Assembly (NCBI GenBank): GCA_944322785.1
Contig: CALUPW010000012.1
Span: 1 to 62,200, forward strand
Source: Candidatus Gastranaerophilales bacterium
GTDB taxonomy: Bacteria > Cyanobacteriota > Vampirovibrionia > Gastranaerophilales > Gastranaerophilaceae
Length of the DNA stretch: 62,200 nt
Direction: 5' to 3'
Of this stretch, positions 61,245-62,200 are shown in pieces (the stretch's first letter is position 1; the number at the start of each line of letters is the position of its first letter). A program made the position numbers and the translations under genes. The notes beneath the pieces were generated by a model. That model made no database searches, was not told the origin of the DNA, and worked only from the letters and a program-made list of their open reading frames with translations.

Positions 61245-62123
61245 ATGGAAAAAGCTGTAAATACATTTGAAGAATTGGAAGAAATCTGTAATAAAACAGG
61301 CAAAACTATTTTTGAAATTACGCAAAAATATGAAGCCGCTCTTGCGGAAACTTCAGTTGATGAAGTAAGGGCGGTTGTCAAAAAAAGTCTTGATGCAATG
61401 AAGCATTCAATATCCTCGGGCTTAAAAAGCAAAGAAATGTCAATAAGCGGAATGTGCGGGGATGATTGCGACAGATTGCAAAAAAGATTTGAAAATAATC
61501 AGGCGCTTTTCGGCAAAACCTTTGAAAAAATAACAACTTACGCTCTTGCGGTTATAGAAGAAAACTTAAGAATGGGAAAAATCGCCGCCTGTCCGACAGC
61601 AGGTTCCTGTGCAATTGTACCGTCAGTCCTTGTCGGTGTTGCCGAGGATTTGAATATACCGGAAGAAGAACAGATAAACGCTCTGATAACAGCAGGTACT
61701 ATCGGAAAGATTATCTCAAATAAAGTCGCTCTTGCCGGAGCCGTCGCAGGCTGTCAGGCTGAATGCGGGGTCGCCGCCGCCATGAGTGCAGGCGCTCTTA
61801 CCCAGATGAGGGGCGGCTCAATAAATCAAATTATTCATGCAGTTGCTTTAGCTATGAAAAATCTTCTGGGACTTACCTGTGATCCCGTTTGCGGACTTGT
61901 TGAAATTCCCTGTGTAAAACGCAATCCCTTTCTCGCAATTCACGCAGTAACAGCATCGGAGCTTGCTCTTGCGGATGTAAAATCAAAAATTCCGCCGGAT
62001 GAAGTTATAGATGCTCTTGAACAAACAGGAAAACTTATGTCGCCAATGTTAAAAGAAAGTTCACAGGCAGGTCTTGCAACAACCAGAACCGCACAAAATT
62101 TAAAAGAAAAATTATTTTCCTAA
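61245..62123 (+). CDS. sdaAA: L-serine ammonia-lyase, alpha subunit
   Basis: 292 residues. The 4Fe-4S-binding Cys residues lie in AACPTAGSCAIVPSVLVGVA, GLTCDPVCGLVEIPCVKRNP and the GCQAEC motif. ALAGAVAGCQAECGVAAAMS is the family signature. Directly downstream of sdaAB (1-bp gap), the Gram-positive-style split arrangement. Confidence 0.95.
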   Translation: MEKAVNTFEELEEICNKTGKTIFEITQKYEAALAETSVDEVRAVVKKSLDAMKHSISSGLKSKEMSISGMCGDDCDRLQKRFENNQALFGKTFEKITTYALAVIEENLRMGKIAACPTAGSCAIVPSVLVGVAEDLNIPEEEQINALITAGTIGKIISNKVALAGAVAGCQAECGVAAAMSAGALTQMRGGSINQIIHAVALAMKNLLGLTCDPVCGLVEIPCVKRNPFLAIHAVTASELALADVKSKIPPDEVIDALEQTGKLMSPMLKESSQAGLATTRTAQNLKEKLFS

Positions 62124-62152
62124 CCCCCCTTGCGGCGAGATGAGAAATAGGT

Positions 62153-62200
62153 TATAATAGAAACAAGAGCAAAATGAGATAAGATTAAGGAGCAAGAGGT
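62153..62200 (+). promoter_or_regulatory. Promoter and ribosome site of a gene beyond the window
   Basis: TATAAT at 62153-62158, then AAGGAGCAAGAGGT at the very end, a strong ribosome site for a gene starting just past 62200. Confidence 0.5.

Overview
The window looks like a chromosomal segment of a non-photosynthetic cyanobacterial relative, most likely Candidatus Gastranaerophilales (Vampirovibrionia/Melainabacteria). Reasons: AT-rich DNA with standard code; yggS followed directly by sepF, as in Cyanobacteria; a type IV pilin-like protein with the FTMAEVLITLGIIGIVAAMTLP-type start common in that group; flagellar rod genes; and several orphan proteins with a short F-containing motif near the N-terminus (LSFTG, VTFGG, VNFKA) that I associate with this lineage. 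This is inference from sequence alone.

Layout. (1) 1-6.1 kb: a surface-polysaccharide operon (GT8-LicD fusion, TagD-like cytidylyltransferase, DUF115-like protein, GT29-like and GT32-like transferases, ManC). (2) 6.1-28.4 kb: a very AT-rich accessory island. In order: a HEPN/zinc-ribbon protein; a convergent sce7726/beta-family pair with a double-palindrome operator; a Mu/Tn7-like three-gene transposition module of visibly higher GC, with end repeats, an XRE regulator and a frameshifted tyrosine recombinase; a second HEPN-like protein; an Eco57I-like enzyme plus second methyltransferase; four tiny genes; a GHKL-ATPase/nuclease fusion; a complete retron (msr-msd RNA with a1/a2 repeats, and an RT-trypsin fusion); DUF4186; two GIY-YIG genes, one with an in-frame TGA; and three small genes, two of them membrane-associated. 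(3) 28.5-36.4 kb: a decay zone with remnants of miaB, mtnA, an outer-membrane efflux gene and a RAYT transposase, a MITE-like repeat, several lineage-specific proteins (GNAT, cysteine protease, HNH-like), and a guanidine exporter under a guanidine-I riboswitch.

(4) 36.4-48 kb: core genes: tRNA-Gln, gmk-coaBC-nif3, a histidine kinase, a YbaK-like deacylase, an OPA transporter, a DnaQ-like exonuclease, thioredoxin, mutL and a PiT-like permease. (5) 48-50.3 kb: a DNA methyltransferase, a 12-G tract, a cluster of palindromic repeats, and a pilin whose ribosome site and start codon lie inside one repeat copy. (6) 50.5-54.7 kb: yggS, sepF and four flagellar rod genes. (7) 54.7-62.2 kb: an AbrB-like protein, tRNA-Leu(GAG) with an 18-bp repeat of its 3' end 1.77 kb downstream enclosing a subtilase-like gene, surE, an HExxH metalloprotease, and sdaAB-sdaAA.

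The accessory island reads as a defence island: at least six unrelated nuclease, methylase or RT modules lie next to transposition genes. The strongest single system is the retron-protease. The most unusual regulatory features are the poly-G tract with the repeat-borne start codon before the pilin, and the 14-bp gmk/kinase divergence that looks leaderless on both sides.
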